DNA from: Ardenticatenaceae bacterium
GTDB taxonomy: Bacteria > Chloroflexota > Anaerolineae > Promineifilales > Promineifilaceae
Assembly: GCA_011525915.1 (NCBI GenBank)
Contig: WYBM01000088.1
Location: forward strand, 1 to 64,000
Direction: 5' to 3'
Length of the DNA stretch: 64,000 nt
The notes beneath the pieces were generated by a model. The model ran no database searches, was not told the DNA's origin, and saw only the letters and a program-made list of their open reading frames with translations. Position numbers and translations under genes: made by a program. Positions 1 to 7,563 of the stretch are shown one piece after another. Within the stretch, counting starts at the first letter, position 1, and every line of letters begins with the position of its first letter.

Positions 1-290
1 CCATGACCGACGCGATTTGAGTATCTTTCGCATTGGCATTGATTTATTTGATAGGTCTGTTGTTAACGAGCAATCTTTTACTTTACCAACAATTCCTTAT
101 TTCTGAAACTGTCCGGTAGCTAGATCACTGTCCAGTAATCAGTCCAGGTGAACAAAACGGTGGCAGCTTCGCCACAAACCAGATGTTGGCGGGAGAAGCA
201 GCCACCGTTACCCTGCGTAGGTTTTTATAGGCAGGAACGGCCGTTACCCCTACCGCCTAGAACACAAGCATCTATCAGACCCATTTAACA
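1..290. other. Spacer left of sufD, no convincing gene
   Basis: The stretch is more A+T rich than its surroundings. One plus-strand frame is open from base 2 to a TGA at 104-106 (34 codons); it could be the tail of a gene entering from the left, but nothing recognisable supports it. Two heptads of the ACTGNNN family lie at about 124-147, one ACGGCCGT copy at 236-243, and an inverted repeat at 156-209 (listed separately). Confidence 0.5.
156..209. repeat. Imperfect 15 bp inverted repeat (possible transcript-end hairpin)
   Basis: Arms at 156-170 and 195-209 (AACGGTGGCAGCTTC against GAAGCAGCCACCGTT) match at 14 of 15 positions around a 24-base loop. It lies about 80 bases beyond the sufD stop, so on the minus strand it could end or stabilise the suf transcript; there is no clean T-run directly after the stem on either strand. 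Confidence 0.4.
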
Positions 291-1592
291 TCATGACACG
301 TAAATCTTTTCCACAATGCGGTCAAAGATGCGATTGCGCACACCTTCAAAGGGAATACGGCGCATCAGGGGGTCAAAAAAGCCCTGGACTGACATTTCAA
401 TGGCCGTATTGCGTGGGATGCCCCGGCTCATGAGGTAGAAAAGTTCTTCCGGGTCTAGCTGGCCAATGGCCGAGGCGTGTGTGCATTTGACGTCATCGGC
501 TTCAATTTCCAGACCAGGGATAGAGTCAGCGCGGGCGGTTTTGTCTAGCATCAGGTTGCGGTTAGCCTGGAAACCATCAATCTTTTGTGAACCAGGCTGC
601 GCCTTGATCATGCCCTGCCATACAGTGCGTGATTTGTCACGCAGCGCTCCTTTATAGAGCAAATCGCTGGTGGTAGAACCGGCGTTATGGTTTTGTTGGG
701 TGTCCAGGTCCAGGTGTTGACGGCCGTTGGTGAAGAAAATGCCGCTCATTCGCCCCCAACCACCTGGTTTATCCAGTTCCAACGTCTGGAACGCTTTGGT
801 CAGGCGTGATCCCATAACGCTTGTCACCCAATCCAGGCGGGCATCACGGCCAATGCGGCCACGTTCGTGGTTAAACTGCCAGATGTTCTGGCCAAAGTCT
901 TGCAGGCCGGCGTAAATGAGACTGGCGTTGTCACGCACCAATAGTTCAATACAGCCATTATGCAGGCCAGGCATTTCACCACCGGCCGATGCATATTCGT
1001 CCATGAACACTGCTTCGGCGCCCGTGTCCACAATAACCAGGGTGTGCGTAAACGTCTTGCCATTGACCGACCACAACACACTATGAAGAGGGGCAACCGC
1101 CTGTACATTTTTAGGCACATATAAAAATGTGCCGCCACGCCAGAAAGCAGCATGCAGCGCCGCAAACTTACCTTCATCTGGGCGCACACCTTCGGTCATA
1201 AAATAGGCTTGCAAGAGGTCAGGGTATTCGGCCACGGCCGTGTGCATATCACAAAAGACCACACCCTGTGCCTTTAGCTCGTCGCTCAGTTCATATTGGC
1301 GGGTGACGCCGTCCACCTGCAACATCCGGCCGCCGGCCGTATCTTCCGTCAACTCTTTACCCAGGAATGTTGGGATGGCCGCGTCTACGGCCGCGTCCCC
1401 ATTCACTGAAGGGCCAATCTCATCTAGCTTCAGACGGCGGATATTTGTCCGCCGCCACGCTTCGTCATTTGTGGTGGGCATAGGCAGGCTTTCATACAAT
1501 GCCCACGCCTGCAAGCGCCGCGCCAACATCCACGCTGGTTCCTGCAGCGACGCCGATAATTTTTCTATAGCTTCTTTGGTAAATGCACTCAT
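291..1592 (-). CDS. sufD: Fe-S cluster assembly protein SufD
   Basis: A 433-residue SufBD-fold protein, the partner of SufB in the SufBC2D scaffold that builds Fe-S clusters in the cytosol. The C-terminal half carries the family landmarks: an RNLMLDKTARADSIPGLEIE-type stretch, the VKCTHAS segment and the closing EELFYLMSRGI. It is last in a sufC-sufB-sufD minus-strand operon, 72 bases after sufB. The ATG at 1592 was preferred to an upstream TTG at 1610 because it gives the usual start of the family; no strong ribosome site precedes either. No sufS or sufU is visible, so those would lie left of the window or elsewhere. Confidence 0.94.
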   Translation of the reverse strand: MSAFTKEAIEKLSASLQEPAWMLARRLQAWALYESLPMPTTNDEAWRRTNIRRLKLDEIGPSVNGDAAVDAAIPTFLGKELTEDTAGGRMLQVDGVTRQYELSDELKAQGVVFCDMHTAVAEYPDLLQAYFMTEGVRPDEGKFAALHAAFWRGGTFLYVPKNVQAVAPLHSVLWSVNGKTFTHTLVIVDTGAEAVFMDEYASAGGEMPGLHNGCIELLVRDNASLIYAGLQDFGQNIWQFNHERGRIGRDARLDWVTSVMGSRLTKAFQTLELDKPGGWGRMSGIFFTNGRQHLDLDTQQNHNAGSTTSDLLYKGALRDKSRTVWQGMIKAQPGSQKIDGFQANRNLMLDKTARADSIPGLEIEADDVKCTHASAIGQLDPEELFYLMSRGIPRNTAIEMSVQGFFDPLMRRIPFEGVRNRIFDRIVEKIYVS

Positions 1593-1619
1593 GTTTTTAT
1601 GAAATGGCAATCTGTTATC

Positions 1620-1669
1620 GGTAATCGGTCACGGCGACAACCGTCACCCATTACCGCTGACCGATTACC
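1620..1669. repeat. Heptad repeat / 12 bp perfect inverted repeat between sufB and sufD
   Basis: GGTAATCGGTCA at 1620-1631 pairs perfectly with TGACCGATTACC at 1658-1669 across 26 bases. Read on the minus strand it consists of ACCGNNN heptads, a variant of the ACTGNNN family seen in other spacers here. The right arm contains the sufB stop codon (1665-1667), so the repeat abuts or overlaps the gene end. It may fold in the polycistronic mRNA. Confidence 0.6.
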
Positions 1670-3104
1670 CAATGGTCCCTTCCATTTGCAGTTGAATGAG
1701 CCGGTTCATCTCAATGGCGTACTCCATCGGCAGCTCTTTCACCAATGGTTCGATAAAGCCGTTGACCACCATAGAGGTAGCCGTTTGCTCATCAACACCA
1801 CGGCTCATCAGGTAGAACAGCTGCTCTTCACCGACTTTACTCACCGAAGCCTCGTGGCCGATATTGACATCTTCTTCCTCAATTTCAATGTAAGGATAAG
1901 TGTCAGAACGGCTGTTTTCATCCAGCAGCAGCGCATCACAAACCACGTTGGATTTGCAATGATAAGCACCTTTGTTTACCTGCAACAAGCCCCGGTAAGA
2001 GGCCCGGCCGCCATCCTTGCTGATAGATTTGGAGATGATACGGCTGGTGGTGTTGGGGGCCGCATGGACAACCTTGCCACCGGCGTCCTGATGCTGTCCT
2101 TTACCGGCAAAAGCAATGGAGAGAATTTCACCGTGAGCGCCCTCGCCCATCATGTAAACGGCCGGGTATTTCATGGTCACCTTAGAGCCCAGGTTGCCAT
2201 CCACCCACTCCATGGTGGCTTTTTCATAAGCGACGGCGCGCTTGGTGACCAGATTGTAAACATTGTTGGACCAGTTCTGGATGGTGGTATAACGGCAACG
2301 GCCGTTGCGCTTCACAATGATCTCCACCACCGCTGAATGCAGCGAGTCTGAGGAGTATATAGGCGCGGTACACCCTTCCACGTAATGGACATAGGCACCT
2401 TCATCGATGATGATGAGGGTCCGCTCAAACTGGCCGGCGTTTTTGGCATTAATGCGGAAGTACGCCTGCAAGGGCATTTCCACATGCACCCCAGGGGGTA
2501 CATAAATAAAGCTGCCACCGGACCACACGGCCGTGTTTAACGCCGCAAACTTGTTGTCGTTGTAAGGAATAATGGTGCCGAAATACTCTTTTACCAGGTC
2601 TGGGTACTGGCGCAGACCTTCATCCATGCCCAAGAAGACAACCCCCTTGTCTTCCAGCTCTTTTTTAATATTGTGGTAAACCACTTCTGACTCATATTGG
2701 GCAGCCACACCAGAAAGAAACTTTTGTTCCGCTTCTGGAATACCCAGCTTGTTGAAGGTGTCCTTAATGTAACCGGGCACATCTTCCCAATTGTCCCCTT
2801 CACGGTCGCTGGGTTTGATGTAATAGTAGATGTTGTCAAAGTCAATACCACTCAGGTCAGCGCCCCAATTGGGCATGGGACGATCCAGGAAATGCTGATA
2901 GGCCTTTAAACGATTATCTAACATCCACTCCGGCTCGCCTTTGGACAAAGACATGGCGCGGATAACACCTTCGTTCAGCCCTCTTTCAGCCTTAAAAACA
3001 TAATCTTCCGTGTCAGCAAAACCATATTTAGTAGCGTAATCCTGGTTAACAAGGGCCACGATCTCTTCTTCACTTAATTCGCGTTCTTCTAAAAATTCAG
3101 CCAT
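1665..3104 (-). CDS. sufB: Fe-S cluster assembly protein SufB
   Basis: A 479-residue SufB, the scaffold subunit on which the cluster forms with SufC and SufD. Typical length for the bacterial family. Visible landmarks are YHNIKKELEDKGVVFLGMDEGL, the YVEGCTAP segment with its conserved cysteine, GAYHCKSNVVCDALLLDENS and IGHEASVSKVGEEQLFYLMSRGV near the end. The ATG at 3104 follows GGAGG with five bases between. It lies 41 bases after sufC and 72 before sufD, in the same orientation, consistent with one transcript started at the promoter near 4033-4061. Confidence 0.97.
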   Translation of the reverse strand: MAEFLEERELSEEEIVALVNQDYATKYGFADTEDYVFKAERGLNEGVIRAMSLSKGEPEWMLDNRLKAYQHFLDRPMPNWGADLSGIDFDNIYYYIKPSDREGDNWEDVPGYIKDTFNKLGIPEAEQKFLSGVAAQYESEVVYHNIKKELEDKGVVFLGMDEGLRQYPDLVKEYFGTIIPYNDNKFAALNTAVWSGGSFIYVPPGVHVEMPLQAYFRINAKNAGQFERTLIIIDEGAYVHYVEGCTAPIYSSDSLHSAVVEIIVKRNGRCRYTTIQNWSNNVYNLVTKRAVAYEKATMEWVDGNLGSKVTMKYPAVYMMGEGAHGEILSIAFAGKGQHQDAGGKVVHAAPNTTSRIISKSISKDGGRASYRGLLQVNKGAYHCKSNVVCDALLLDENSRSDTYPYIEIEEEDVNIGHEASVSKVGEEQLFYLMSRGVDEQTATSMVVNGFIEPLVKELPMEYAIEMNRLIQLQMEGTIG

Positions 3105-3130
3105 CTTTACCTCCAGTGTTCAGCCATTCA

Positions 3131-3168
3131 CTGACTGATTACTGCCTACTGACTACTGCCTACTGACT
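3131..3168. repeat. Heptad tandem repeat at the sufC-sufB junction
   Basis: On the plus strand the segment is ACTG-phased every seven bases (ACTGCCT, ACTGACT, ACTGCCT, ACTGACT), with a 14-base unit repeated at 3140-3153 and 3154-3167. Its left part is intergenic; its right part (3146-3167) is translated as the last codons and stop of sufC. It belongs to the same heptad family as 6745, 15966, 38837, 51201 and 63145. Confidence 0.8.
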
Positions 3169-3943
3169 CAAGGATACCGTGCTTTTCCCGAATCCACTCG
3201 TAGCCGTGTTCTTCCATTTTCATGGCCAGCTCAGGGCCGCCGCTTTCTACGATACGGCCGTCTAGCATAATATGCACATAATCTGGTTTAATATAATTCA
3301 GGATGCGCTGGTAATGGGTAATGACCAGGACGCCCATATTCATATCCTGCTGCAGCCGCTGTGCCCCTTCAGAAACAACACGCAAAGCGTCAATATCCAG
3401 GCCTGAGTCGGTCTCGTCCATGATGGCAATCTTCGGCTCAACCACAGACATTTGCAAAATTTCCACTCGTTTCTTTTCACCGCCGGAGAAGCCTTCATTC
3501 AGGTAACGGCCGGCCATCTTGTGATCAATGCCCAGGCTGTCCATTTTTTTCGTCAGCAGACGGCGGAATTCGGGGATGGAAATGCCAGGATCTTCAGGGT
3601 TAATAGCCTTACGACGAGAATTAATCGTCTGCCGCAAGAATTTGGCCAATGTAACACCCGGTACGGCCGCTGGGTATTGGAAAGCCAGGAAGAGACCAGC
3701 GCGAGAGCGTTCGTCTGCTTCCATCTCTAACAAATCTTCTCCCTCAAAAATTACCTGCCCAGCCGATGGTACATAGGCCGGGTGTCCGGCCAGGGTATAG
3801 GCCAGCGTGCTTTTACCAGAACCGTTGGGTCCCATCAGCGCATGGGTTTCACCTTGTTTTACTAACAGGTCAATCCCTTTTAAAATTGGCTGATCGCCAA
3901 TGCTCACATGCAGGTTCTTAATCTCTAAAGCAGTCATCATCAC
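3146..3943 (-). CDS. sufC: Fe-S cluster assembly ATPase SufC
   Basis: A 265-residue ABC-type ATPase that powers the SufBCD scaffold; cytosolic, not a membrane transporter. Walker A GPNGSGKST lies at about residues 38-46, the signature FSGGEKKR near 153-160, Walker B as IAIMDETDSGLD and the switch histidine in VLVITHYQR. First gene of the operon. The start may be the GTG at 3943 (AGGAG eight bases upstream) or the ATG at 3940. The last residues, ESVGSSQ, are encoded by the heptad repeat rather than by conserved family sequence, suggesting the repeat has replaced the original gene end. Confidence 0.97.
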   Translation of the reverse strand: MMMTALEIKNLHVSIGDQPILKGIDLLVKQGETHALMGPNGSGKSTLAYTLAGHPAYVPSAGQVIFEGEDLLEMEADERSRAGLFLAFQYPAAVPGVTLAKFLRQTINSRRKAINPEDPGISIPEFRRLLTKKMDSLGIDHKMAGRYLNEGFSGGEKKRVEILQMSVVEPKIAIMDETDSGLDIDALRVVSEGAQRLQQDMNMGVLVITHYQRILNYIKPDYVHIMLDGRIVESGGPELAMKMEEHGYEWIREKHGILESVGSSQ

Positions 3944-4010
3944 TAAAATTTCTCCTGTAAATGTTTAAGCCCTGTGTTTTTCCATGTCAATTTGTAAGAT
4001 GGCTCAAACA

Positions 4011-4025
4011 GGTTGCGTGCAATCG
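4011..4025. promoter_or_regulatory. Candidate operator at the suf operon start
   Basis: TTGC-GT-GCAA (4013-4022), extendable to a near-symmetric GGTTGC/GCAATC pair, sits a few bases downstream of the transcription start expected from the minus-strand promoter. A repressor such as the adjacent SufR could act here. The published cyanobacterial SufR site (CAAC-N6-GTTG) is not present, so this is a position-based guess. Confidence 0.3.
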
Positions 4026-4032
4026 TGGGCGG

Positions 4033-4061
4033 ATTATAACAGAGGGGGCAAGCAGCGTCAA
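4033..4061 (-). promoter_or_regulatory. Sigma70-type promoter for sufCBD
   Basis: Read on the minus strand: TTGACG (4061-4056), a 17-base spacer, TATAAT (4038-4033). This is five of six at -35 and a perfect -10. It gives a leader of about 80 bases before sufC. It faces away from the sufR promoter, the two -35 boxes being only 33 bases apart, so one bound regulator could affect both. Confidence 0.75.
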
Positions 4062-4094
4062 TAATTCTTATAAAAATGATAAAAATAGCCCAAA

Positions 4095-4123
4095 TTGACA
4101 AAAATGCCTTGTATTGTTATACT
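4095..4123 (+). promoter_or_regulatory. Sigma70-type promoter for sufR
   Basis: TTGACA at 4095-4100, exactly 17 bases, then TATACT at 4118-4123. Transcription would start near 4130, giving a leader of about 20 bases to the GTG at 4151. Because it lies inside the longer open frame that starts at 4076, it argues that the upstream ATG is not the real start of sufR. Confidence 0.75.
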
Positions 4124-4150
4124 CTGCCCTGTTTACAAGAGGATTTTATC

Positions 4151-4807
4151 GTGAAACCTGTAACAAACAACAGTAAGAAAAGCACACGCGAGGTGATCTT
4201 ACACACCATTAAACGATCACCGCAGGCAACCATTGAAGCGCTGGCCATAGCGGCTGACGTCTCGCCGGTGACCGTGCGGCACCACCTGAATGCCTTGCAA
4301 GCTGATGGCCTGATAGAGGTGGAAAGTGTGCGCCGGAAGGTAGGACGGCCGTATTACGTCTATACCTTGAGTGAACAAGGTCAGGAGCTTTTTCCCCAAC
4401 GTTACTTCAGCCTGACCAACCGGCTGCTAGATGAATTAAAAAACCAGCTGCCCAATACCACCGTCAATGGCATTTTTGCCGGCGTCGTCAGGTCTATGGT
4501 TGATGCGCATAAAAATGCGTTTGAAGGTCTCAATTTTGAAGACCGGCTCAATTACGTCATTGAACTCCTGGCCGATGAAGGCTTCCTGGCGCGTTGGGAA
4601 CGGACCGATGACGGGTATCAGATCATTGAGTACAGTTGCCCCTATATTTCTGTGGGCCAGAAGCATAATGAAATTTGCACCTTCGACAAGGAGCTGATGC
4701 TCATGGTGCTGGATGTGCCCATTCAACAGCACAGCTGCATGTTGCATGGGGATGATTGTTGTCACTTTTCTATGGCCGCCGAAACGGCCGTGATCACCAA
4801 ACCATAA
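4151..4807 (+). CDS. sufR: SufR-like Fe-S-binding transcriptional regulator
   Basis: A 218-residue DeoR/ArsR-type winged-helix regulator. The N-terminal third holds the helix-turn-helix (VSPVTVRHHLNALQADGLIE followed by the wing with VGRPYYVYTL). The C-terminal part has cysteines at 163, 176, 196, 203 and 204; the C-X12-C pair and the cluster near the end fit the Fe-S ligands of cyanobacterial SufR, which represses suf when its cluster is intact. Divergent from sufCBD. The GTG at 4151 is chosen because AGAGG precedes it and because a strong promoter occupies the region before it; an ATG at 4076 in frame has no ribosome site. Confidence 0.88.
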   Translation: MKPVTNNSKKSTREVILHTIKRSPQATIEALAIAADVSPVTVRHHLNALQADGLIEVESVRRKVGRPYYVYTLSEQGQELFPQRYFSLTNRLLDELKNQLPNTTVNGIFAGVVRSMVDAHKNAFEGLNFEDRLNYVIELLADEGFLARWERTDDGYQIIEYSCPYISVGQKHNEICTFDKELMLMVLDVPIQQHSCMLHGDDCCHFSMAAETAVITKP

Positions 4808-4831
4808 GTCATTCAATAGGGAGTACAGAAG

Positions 4832-5137
4832 ATGATTGCCAGTAAAGAAGAAGAAATCATGGAAAGCCTACGTGCCGTCATTGACCCGGAGATTGGGCTG
4901 AATGTGGTGGAACTAGGCCTTATTCGGGGGGTTACTTTTGAGGAAGAAAGTGACAGTGCCAATCTCACCATGATCCTCACCACCCCTTTCTGCCCTTATG
5001 GACCACAACTGATCGAACAGGTACGTACGGCCGGCAGCAAAGTCATGAGTGGGGGTGTCACCGTAGAAATAGGCACCGAATTATGGGATCCTTCTATGAT
5101 GGAAGAAGGGGCCGGAGGTGACTGGGGGCTTTTCTAA
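4832..5137 (+). CDS. MIP18/DUF59 family Fe-S maturation protein (SufT-like)
   Basis: A 101-residue protein of the DUF59/MIP18 family, which helps deliver Fe-S clusters to target proteins. The conserved DPEIGLNVVELGLIRG start and the TTPFCPYGPQL segment with its reactive-site cysteine are visible. It is 24 bases after sufR with GGGAG before the ATG, so the two genes are probably cotranscribed, linking cluster sensing and cluster delivery. A hairpin terminator follows at 5171. Confidence 0.9.
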   Translation: MIASKEEEIMESLRAVIDPEIGLNVVELGLIRGVTFEEESDSANLTMILTTPFCPYGPQLIEQVRTAGSKVMSGGVTVEIGTELWDPSMMEEGAGGDWGLF

Positions 5138-5170
5138 GCACCTGTTTTAACCTGCACAGTTAACAGCAAG

Positions 5171-5196
5171 GCTCTCACGCGGAGAGCTTTTTGTTT
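5171..5196 (+). terminator. Intrinsic terminator after the sufR-DUF59 pair
   Basis: GCTCTC (5171-5176) pairs with GAGAGC (5182-5187) over a five-base loop and is followed by TTTTTGTTTTT. It stops transcription before the converging glycosyltransferase gene. Confidence 0.75.
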
Positions 5197-5214
5197 TTAG
5201 CGGCCGCATGGTCA

Positions 5215-6105
5215 TCAACGGGCATCAACCCTACCCTGATAAAAATAGCCCGCCACATTGGCTACCTGTGTCAGCGCCAGCAGCACGGCCGTTAAACCCC
5301 GCCGTTTTAGCCGCAGCCCTCTTTGGAACGGATACAATACCAACTCTTTATAAAAGGCCATCGGCTCCACGCTGACCTTTTCCTGGTGACGAGAGCGGCG
5401 ACGTTGGTGAAAATGGTACGCGCCACGGCCGTAGCCCAGGTGCTGCCGCCAAAATGAGCTCAGTCGCAGATGATGTGCATGGTAAACAACAGCCTCCGGC
5501 ACATAGGCCATACCGCGCCCAGCATGGCGCCAACGATCACAAAAATCCCGGTCTTCCCCTGCCGCCAGGGGAAAGGTGGTGTCAAAACCGCCCAATTCTA
5601 TAAACCAGCGCGTAGGCAGCGCAAAGTTGTTGGACGTAAAGAAACGCGGGCCCTCCTCACCCTGGTTATAATAAGCATAGAGATAATCAACCAGCAATTG
5701 GCTGGCCGAAGCATAGGGGTTTTGCGGCAAGGCGTTCAAGGTACACCCCCCCATCAGAAAGTCTGGCGTTTTTTCCAGTTGAGCCGCCAGACAAGCCAAC
5801 CAGGATGGGTCGGGTTGGCAATCATCGTCCAAAAAGGCCAGAAACTCCCCCCTGGCCTGAGCCGCACCGTTGTTGCGCGCCGCCGCCGGGCCGGCGTTTG
5901 GTTGTGTGAGCCATATCACCTCCCGGCGATTATGCACCTCTGGCAGGTTAGTGCCGCCATCATTGACGACGATGATTTCCAGGCGATCCGGTGGGTAGGC
6001 CAGGCGATCCAGGCTTTGCAAGCAGGCAGCCAGTGGTTGGGGGCGGTTATAGGTAGGAATAATAATAGAGATGAACGGCCGTTTATTCATAAATCTGCCC
6101 GCCAA
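5215..6105 (-). CDS. Family 2 glycosyltransferase
   Basis: A 296-residue GT-A fold enzyme expected to move a sugar from a nucleotide donor onto a glycan or lipid. ISIIIPTYNRP opens the Rossmann-like half, VVNDGG follows, FLDDDCQPDPSW carries the metal-binding acidic triplet, and AGEDRDFCDRW matches the catalytic ED region. A basic region near residues 230-270 and a weakly hydrophobic end may touch the membrane. The ATG at 6105 is preceded by GGAG at seven bases; a second ATG at 6090 is possible. It is transcribed away from the phosphoribosyltransferase gene. The acceptor cannot be told from sequence. Confidence 0.9.
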   Translation of the reverse strand: MAGRFMNKRPFISIIIPTYNRPQPLAACLQSLDRLAYPPDRLEIIVVNDGGTNLPEVHNRREVIWLTQPNAGPAAARNNGAAQARGEFLAFLDDDCQPDPSWLACLAAQLEKTPDFLMGGCTLNALPQNPYASASQLLVDYLYAYYNQGEEGPRFFTSNNFALPTRWFIELGGFDTTFPLAAGEDRDFCDRWRHAGRGMAYVPEAVVYHAHHLRLSSFWRQHLGYGRGAYHFHQRRRSRHQEKVSVEPMAFYKELVLYPFQRGLRLKRRGLTAVLLALTQVANVAGYFYQGRVDAR

Positions 6106-6181
6106 AGATCATACTCCGGTAGCTTTTAAGCCGCAATTGGGTAAACTTGACGCCGTTGCACAAATCCAAAGGAGCAACCAC

Positions 6182-6730
6182 ATGACCTCACGAGAAACTT
6201 ACACCATTCAAGTGGCTGGGTTAACCCGTCACTTTCCCTTGTTTGAAGTAGCCCCTGGAGTGCGCATTGCTATCTTTAATATGCTGGGTGACACTTACGT
6301 GGTCAAAGCAGCCGCAGCAGCCCTGGCCGAAAAATTAAAAGATACACCGGCCGACGTGTTGGTAACGGCCGAAGCCAAAAGCATCCCCCTCATCTACGAA
6401 ATGAGCGCCCTCATGGGGCTGCCCTATGTCGTCTTGCGCAAAGCGTATAAAAGCTACATGGGCGATGCCCTCAGTGCCGAAACCGTCTCCATCACTACCG
6501 GCAAGCCGCAAACCCTGTACCTGGATGAAAAAGATCAGGCGCTTCTCCGGGCCCGACGTGTCATCCTGGTAGATGACGTCATCAGCACCGGCAGCACATT
6601 AAAAGGCATGGAACTGGTGGTAAACAAGGCTGGTGGGGCCATCACCCGCATTGCGGCCGTCTTCACAGAAGGCGAAGCAGACTGGTCACACATTGTAGCC
6701 CTGGAGAACCTGCCTGTTTTCACGGATTAG
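6182..6730 (+). CDS. Phosphoribosyltransferase, adenine-type (Apt-like)
   Basis: A 182-residue type I phosphoribosyltransferase. The PRPP-binding loop reads VILVDDVISTGSTLKGME, and the adenine-type features GLPYVVLRKAYKSYM and VTAEAKSIPL precede it, so purine salvage (base + PRPP to nucleotide) is likely. The ATG at 6182 follows AAAGGAGCAACCAC, an excellent ribosome site; the open frame extends upstream but without such a site and would overlap the divergent glycosyltransferase. A heptad repeat element follows the stop. The exact base used is uncertain. Confidence 0.88.
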   Translation: MTSRETYTIQVAGLTRHFPLFEVAPGVRIAIFNMLGDTYVVKAAAAALAEKLKDTPADVLVTAEAKSIPLIYEMSALMGLPYVVLRKAYKSYMGDALSAETVSITTGKPQTLYLDEKDQALLRARRVILVDDVISTGSTLKGMELVVNKAGGAITRIAAVFTEGEADWSHIVALENLPVFTD

Positions 6731-6744
6731 GCCGCCCGTCTATT

Positions 6745-6839
6745 ACCAGTCATCAGAAGTCCGTCATCAGTTTTCAGCAGACTATTTCCAGAGATAGACC
6801 AGCACTGAAAACTGATCACTGATGACTGAAAACTGATAC
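6745..6839 (+). repeat. Composite heptad element, copy 1 of 3 (~95 bp)
   Basis: Near-identical (about nine bases in ten) to 51201-51295 and to the reverse complement of 15966-16063. Inside, ATCAGTTTTCAG (6766-6777) pairs with CTGAAAACTGAT (6805-6816) over 27 bases; the rest is ACTGNNN heptads (ACTGAAA ACTGATC ACTGATG ACTGAAA ACTGATA). It fills the gap between the phosphoribosyltransferase and the kinase-like gene and ends two bases before the next ATG. Confidence 0.88.
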
Positions 6840-6840
6840 T

Positions 6841-7506
6841 ATGAACAATCTCTACGGTCTCATTATCTGTTTTGTCTATGTCTTTTCCGTCATTGGTCTG
6901 GCCGAAGGGTTACGGCGATGGCGCGGCTACGGCAGTGGCTTTACCCGCAAAGTGATCCATATCGGCGTGGGCACAATGAGCTGGTTCTTACACTTTTTAT
7001 TTGATAATCCCTGGCCGTTTGTCGTGGCTGGTGGTGCGTTTATGGTTATCAATTTACTTGACTGGAAATATGGCTTTTTTGCCGCTATGGCCAGCAGCGA
7101 CCGCTCAAATCTGGGCACCGTCTACTTTCCGCTGGCGGCCAGCGTGGTAGCCCTGATATTTTGGGAACAGCCACCGTTGATGGTGGCCGCGCTCATGCCA
7201 TTAACCTGGGGGGACGGGCTGGCACCGGTGGTGGGTAAGGCTTACGGCCGTCGTCACTACATCGTCGCCTCTCACACCCGTACCTATGAAGGCTCGATGG
7301 GCTTTTTTGTGGCCTGCCTGTTGTTTACCTGGCTGGCCCTATGGGTTGTGCCTGGCCCACCGCTCATTACCCCTTTACAGGCCATAATCCCTGCCCTTAT
7401 CCTGTCTATAGCCACCACCTTTATTGAAGCCATTTCCATTTGGGGGTTGGATAATCTCACGATCACGGCCGTGGCCATTTTTATCCTCTCCCTCTGGCCT
7501 TTTTAG
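6841..7506 (+). CDS. Polyprenol/phytol kinase-like CTP-dependent membrane enzyme
   Basis: A 221-residue multi-pass membrane protein (about six hydrophobic segments) of the SEC59/DGK1/VTE5 group, whose members phosphorylate dolichol, diacylglycerol or phytol using CTP. Seen: FTRKVIHIGVG near the N-terminus, GTVYFPLA, WGDGLAPVVGKAYGRR and the TYEGSMGFF loop. Which lipid alcohol is used is not evident. Only the heptad repeat separates the ATG from the gene before, and no good ribosome site is seen, so translation may depend on that leader or on a later start. Confidence 0.85.
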   Translation: MNNLYGLIICFVYVFSVIGLAEGLRRWRGYGSGFTRKVIHIGVGTMSWFLHFLFDNPWPFVVAGGAFMVINLLDWKYGFFAAMASSDRSNLGTVYFPLAASVVALIFWEQPPLMVAALMPLTWGDGLAPVVGKAYGRRHYIVASHTRTYEGSMGFFVACLLFTWLALWVVPGPPLITPLQAIIPALILSIATTFIEAISIWGLDNLTITAVAIFILSLWPF

Positions 7507-7563
7507 GTGATGGCTGGTTTGCAGCATCTGCCGTCATACAAGACGCCGTCGTCATAAGGACCT

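Noticed and set aside
2..106. Open plus-strand frame reaching the left edge
   Set aside because: Only 34 codons in A+T-rich sequence, no recognisable motif; may be chance.
1599..2336. 245-codon plus-strand frame over sufB
   Set aside because: Exactly opposite the conserved sufB gene; a shadow frame without motif or start signal.
3944..4150. Cyanobacterial SufR operator CAAC-N6-GTTG
   Set aside because: Not present; only a weaker TTGC-N2-GCAA element was kept at low confidence.
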